A stretch of 64,000 bases of DNA from the NCBI RefSeq assembly GCF_007747795.1, contig NZ_CP036275.1, positions 1,116,001-1,180,000 of the forward strand. Direction: 5' to 3'. A program made the translations under genes and the position numbers. This document shows, one piece after another, positions 60,972 to 64,000 of this stretch (its first letter is position 1; each line of letters starts with the position of its first letter). Source of the stretch: Maioricimonas rarisocia (GTDB taxonomy: Bacteria; Planctomycetota; Planctomycetia; Planctomycetales; Planctomycetaceae). The notes below the pieces were generated by a model. The model was not told the origin of the DNA, made no database searches, and was given only the letters and a program-made list of their open reading frames with translations.

Positions 60972-61802
60972 ATGAGCGACGGTTACCCGACTGAGACGGT
61001 CATCGTCTCGAAGAAGGCCCTGGCGAGTGATGAGCCGTACGATCTCATCTATTCCAATATCGAATTCCTCAACGACCAGTTCGAGGAGCATCTGACTGCC
61101 GAAGAAGTCTCGGCCGACGCGCTGCGAAGCTATTACGTCGACTACTACCTCGCGCAGGTCAACAACGGCGGCTTCTCGCAGTTCGTCTACAACTCCGGTT
61201 GGGATTCAGAGATCAACGGCTTCATCTGTGAAGGTCTCGAGGCGATGGGGGCGGAGCGGCACCTCAAGCATTTCGAGGCGGCTGCCGGGCTGCTCGATCA
61301 GCTGGGGCCGGACCGGATGGATGAATTCTTCGAGAGTGACTACTTCGGCGAGAACGAAGAGCGGGATATTCTGAACTCCTTCGATGATCGGTTCATGGCG
61401 ATCGAAGAGGAAGAGAATCTGATCGAACTCAACGCCCGCTGGCTCAGGCAGCTGCCCCATCTGGTTGCGCTCGAGCCGGAAGAGATGCAGGCCGAGGTCG
61501 AGCGCCGGGCCGCGGCCCTGCCGGACCGGGAGAAGCGGATTGCTGCAGCACTCGAAGCGGCGCCCCGTTTCGAGAAGCTCATTCGAGCGCTGTGCGACGA
61601 GGCCGGCCACGAGCTGGACCGGATTACGGCAGGGGACCCGGCCTTTGAGTGGAAGGGGCAGCCGCTGGTCGCCTGGCACTTCCTGACCGACAAGGGGCAC
61701 TTCTACCTCGTCGACGCAGACGGCAAGGCCCGGATGATGCACGGTGATTCCGACGAGCAGATCTGCGAGATCGACGCGCCCGAGGACGTCTACGGCGAGT
61801 GA
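60972..61802 (+). CDS. DUF4375 (DMP19-like) domain protein
   Basis: 276 residues, strongly acidic. EEVSADALRSYYVDYYLAQVNNGGFSQFVYNSGW and FEAAAGLLDQLGPDRMDEFFES match the DUF4375 helical domain, whose relative DMP19 is a DNA-mimic protein in Neisseria. The C-terminal part (about 190-276, ALCDEAGHELDRITAGDPAFEWKG, then HFLTDKGHFYLVDADGKARM) is a second, unnamed region. Cytoplasmic. Role unknown. Confidence 0.78.
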   Translation: MSDGYPTETVIVSKKALASDEPYDLIYSNIEFLNDQFEEHLTAEEVSADALRSYYVDYYLAQVNNGGFSQFVYNSGWDSEINGFICEGLEAMGAERHLKHFEAAAGLLDQLGPDRMDEFFESDYFGENEERDILNSFDDRFMAIEEEENLIELNARWLRQLPHLVALEPEEMQAEVERRAAALPDREKRIAAALEAAPRFEKLIRALCDEAGHELDRITAGDPAFEWKGQPLVAWHFLTDKGHFYLVDADGKARMMHGDSDEQICEIDAPEDVYGE

Positions 61803-62002
61803 CTGAAGCGGCATGCGGGCGAGGGCAGTCTCTGGCTGTGTTCTGGCGTCGCGGCGACGTGCCGGCGGAACGCGGGCTGGCCGGCCTCTCCAGACGTTCC
61901 GCCGCGCGGGCGCCTGGGGTTGTTCCCGGGGCGGGTCGTCAGTTGCCCTGTCTGCCGGGTAGAATCCGGACTCACCTCGCCGGGCCGAAGGCGGATTCAT
62001 CC

Positions 62003-63037
62003 ATGGCACTTCGCATCATGCAGATCTTCATTCCCGAGGAGTCCACCTCGAAGGCGGAGGAGATTCTCGAGGAACGGGAGGTTCTGGGGACCTGGCGGGA
62101 TGCGGCTGATGAAGACAGGATCGTGCTGCACATCCTGGTCGATGCCGAAGAAGCCGAACCGATCATGGACCAGTTTGATGAGGCCTATGCCGAGTCGGAC
62201 AGGTTTCGGGTCCTGCTGCTTTCGGTCGAGGCGATTCTGCCCCGGCCGGAAGATTCGGATTCCTCCGAGTCCGCGGGGGACACGTCGAACGGCAATGCAA
62301 AGAATGGCGTCGGGGAATCCGGCCGCGTCAGTCGCGAAGAGCTGTATCACGACATTACCGATTCGCTGGGCGTGAATCGGATCTTCATCGCGATGGTAGT
62401 GCTGGCTTCGATTGTCGCCGCGGTGGGACTGATGCGGGATGATGTGGCGGTGATCATCGGTGCGATGGTCATTGCGCCGCTCCTGGCCCCGAATGTCGCC
62501 CTTGCGCTGGCGGTGACGCTGGGAGATCTGAAGCTGATGCGGACGGCCCTGTGGGCCAACACGGTGGGACTGGCGCTGACGCTGCTCGTATCGCTGGCGG
62601 TCGGATTCTACTTCGAGATCGACCCCGAGGTGCCGGCAATCAATGCCCGGACCAATCTGGGCCTGGGGGATCTGGCACTGGCTCTGGCGGCCGGTTCGGC
62701 AGGAACGTTCGCGTTCACCCGGGGACTCTCAGGAGCCGTCATTGGCGTGATGGTCGCCGTAGCGCTCATGCCGCCGTTGGTCGTGTTCGGCATGCTGCTG
62801 GGGGATGGAGAGCAGTATCAGGCAATGGGGGCTCTGTTGCTGGTCGGGGCGAACATCGTCTGCATCAATCTGGCCGGTGTGGTGACCTTTCTGCTGCAGG
62901 GGCTCCGCCCGCGTACCTGGTACGAAGAGGAGCGGGCCCGCACTGCCACCCGGATTGCGATCGCCGCTGCGGTCGTCATGCTGCTGGCACTGACTCTGAT
63001 CCTCTCGAGGACCGATCTGCTCGATTCGCTGGGCTGA
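62003..63037 (+). CDS. DUF389 family membrane protein
   Basis: 344 residues from the ATG at 62003. A soluble N-terminal ~110 residues (RIMQIFIPEESTSKAEEILEERE, VLLLSVEAILPRPE) precede a DUF389 membrane domain with six or more helices (FIAMVVLASIVAAVGLM, VAVIIGAMVIAPLLAPNVALALA, VIGVMVAVALMPPLVVFGMLL). DUF389 proteins are uncharacterised inner-membrane proteins. The frame open ahead of the ATG is not coding. Confidence 0.88.
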   Translation: MALRIMQIFIPEESTSKAEEILEEREVLGTWRDAADEDRIVLHILVDAEEAEPIMDQFDEAYAESDRFRVLLLSVEAILPRPEDSDSSESAGDTSNGNAKNGVGESGRVSREELYHDITDSLGVNRIFIAMVVLASIVAAVGLMRDDVAVIIGAMVIAPLLAPNVALALAVTLGDLKLMRTALWANTVGLALTLLVSLAVGFYFEIDPEVPAINARTNLGLGDLALALAAGSAGTFAFTRGLSGAVIGVMVAVALMPPLVVFGMLLGDGEQYQAMGALLLVGANIVCINLAGVVTFLLQGLRPRTWYEEERARTATRIAIAAAVVMLLALTLILSRTDLLDSLG

Positions 63038-63202
63038 ACGGGCGTCGTCCGCAGTTCCGCAGGCCGAGCGATCCGGGAAGTGGCTTTCCCGCGTGGCTTC
63101 GGGACTCCCCCGGCAGGTCCGCGCGTACCTGCCCTCTTCGAGCCCGCCGGCTGGTGCGCTATCGTCGACAGCGGACGGGAGCAGAGCACCAAGGAGCATG
63201 CG

Positions 63203-63610
63203 ATGTCTGTTGCACTTTCCTGGAACCGGAACGGGTACGTCGAAGTCGTGCTCTCCGGCAAGCTGACGACCGAAGACTACGAGCAGTTCGGCCCTGCGCT
63301 GGACGAGCAGTTCGCTTCCCAGGAGACGCTGCGGATGCTGGTTCTCCTGCAGAACTTCGACGGGTGGTCCCTCGGCGGCTTGTGGGAGGACCTGAAGTTT
63401 GACGCCCGACACTACGACGACGTCGAACGGCTGGCAATCGTCGGGGAGCAACGCTGGCATGAGGGGATGGCGACGTTCTGCCGTCCGTTCACTTCCGCGG
63501 ACATCAGGTACTTTGACGAGGCGGACGTCGAGGCCGCGCGGTTGTGGGTGGCTCGAACCGGTGCCCCCGGCAAACGTGCGGCGGTCGAACCGGTCAGCCA
63601 CAGACGCTGA
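63203..63610 (+). CDS. SpoIIAA-like (STAS/SEC14-type) protein
   Basis: 135 residues from the ATG at 63203, preceded by AAGGAG. VEVVLSGKLTTEDYEQFGPALDEQF, VLLQNFDGWSLGGLWEDLKFD and VERLAIVGEQRWHEGMATFCRPF match the SpoIIAA-like fold (PF11964). Members are small cytoplasmic proteins with unclear roles; some bind lipids or act in signalling. No kinase partner is adjacent. Confidence 0.82.
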   Translation: MSVALSWNRNGYVEVVLSGKLTTEDYEQFGPALDEQFASQETLRMLVLLQNFDGWSLGGLWEDLKFDARHYDDVERLAIVGEQRWHEGMATFCRPFTSADIRYFDEADVEAARLWVARTGAPGKRAAVEPVSHRR

Positions 63611-63674
63611 TGTCGGGCGGTGATGTCGGGCTCGATGTGAATTCTGATGACTCAGGGCACAGGAGCAACTCACG

Positions 63675-64000
63675 ATGCGCAGCATGATCTCGATGGCAAC
63701 GTCACTCGGCCTGATGGTCGTTCTCGGAGTGTCTCAAGCCGCACTCGCCGAGCCAGAGATGACGGACGAGTCGATCGCCGACCACGTGAGCGAGGAGTTC
63801 AGATTCGATCCGGCCGTCCCCGCCTCGCAGATCGACGTCGGGAGCGAGGAGGGAATCATCACTCTGTCCGGTGCGGTCGATAATCTCCTGGCGCGTGAAC
63901 GTGCCGCCCGCATCGCCAGCACCGTGCGGGGAGTACAGTCGGTGATCAACCGGATCGAAGTGGATCCGCCATTGACGCGTCGTGGTGATGAGATTGAACA
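63675..64000 (+). CDS. BON domain protein, C-terminus outside window
   Basis: The frame opens at the ATG at 63675 (AGGAG upstream) and runs off the right edge after 108 codons. Signal peptide MRSMISMATSLGLMVVLGVS ending ALA, then a BON domain (SIADHVSEEFRFDPAVPASQ, SEEGIITLSGAVDNLLARER, VRGVQSVINRIEV). BON domains are periplasmic and bind membranes or peptidoglycan-associated partners. Partial by position. Confidence 0.85.
   Translation, partial: MRSMISMATSLGLMVVLGVSQAALAEPEMTDESIADHVSEEFRFDPAVPASQIDVGSEEGIITLSGAVDNLLARERAARIASTVRGVQSVINRIEVDPPLTRRGDEIE

Noticed and set aside
1-64000. tRNA or rRNA genes
   Set aside because: No cloverleaf with a conserved T-arm (GGTTCGAATCC type) or rRNA signature was noticed on reading; a tRNAscan-SE run would be decisive.

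Overview
The window looks like a chromosomal segment of a planctomycete (class Planctomycetia, order Planctomycetales or a close relative). The evidence is the high-GC coding bias together with characteristic gene families: a Tat-exported DUF1501 protein, a Cys-x-Pro-x-Arg sulfatase, three PQQ-like beta-propeller proteins, a Ser/Thr kinase joined to leucine-rich repeats, a cysteine-rich secreted protein, and many small secreted or membrane proteins without a known role. No rRNA, tRNA or CRISPR array was seen.

Layout. 1-6652: sucC (cut by the window edge), thpR, tex, a LysM L,D-transpeptidase and a small lipoprotein, all on the minus strand. 6831-17527: a giant PQQ-like protein, then housekeeping genes (purA, a rhodanese, a short pheT without pheS beside it, a cysteine desulfurase). 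17609-28385: a zinc-ribbon membrane protein, a PQQ-like protein, a POT-family transporter, small secreted proteins, a YeiH-type exporter, a beta-helix protein, a DUF1428 protein and a lipoprotein with a ZipA C-terminal-like domain. 28727-30292: a complete IS4-family insertion sequence. 30633-40122: kinase-LRR protein, WGR-DUF2262 protein, PQQ/EF-hand protein and a double-SWIM SNF2 helicase. 40223-41786: three small same-strand genes, each followed by an attC-like folded repeat. 42875-59231: transglutaminase-like protein, SDR, alkaline phosphatase, TIM-barrel protein, helical-repeat protein, LplT-like MFS, DUF1501 protein and sulfatase. 59433-64000: a row of small acidic proteins (DUF4240, TPR-like, a frameshifted gene, DUF4375), then DUF389, SpoIIAA-like and BON-domain proteins.

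The intergenic DNA is unusual. Most gaps above 300 bp are filled with palindromic repeats of the REP type, meaning a GTAG or GTGG tetranucleotide followed by a hairpin. Several are paired head-to-head (REPIN-like, 142 bp in three of the copies). A second family of about 190 bp carries consecutive hairpins. Other elements are a hairpin family built on CCCACCGG, a 19-copy 14-bp tandem array, and large local duplications that in three places include the last codons of the upstream gene.

Most interesting: (1) the gene/attC-like-repeat cassettes at 40223-41786, which look like a cluster of attC sites lacking an integrase; (2) a lipoprotein with an apparently doubled ZipA C-terminal-like fold in a lineage known to lack FtsZ; (3) the dense, multi-family REP/REPIN landscape with duplicated gene tails; (4) an IS4 element inserted into a palindromic repeat, whose own inverted repeat covers the transposase ribosome binding site. 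All calls come from reading the sequence. No database search was possible.
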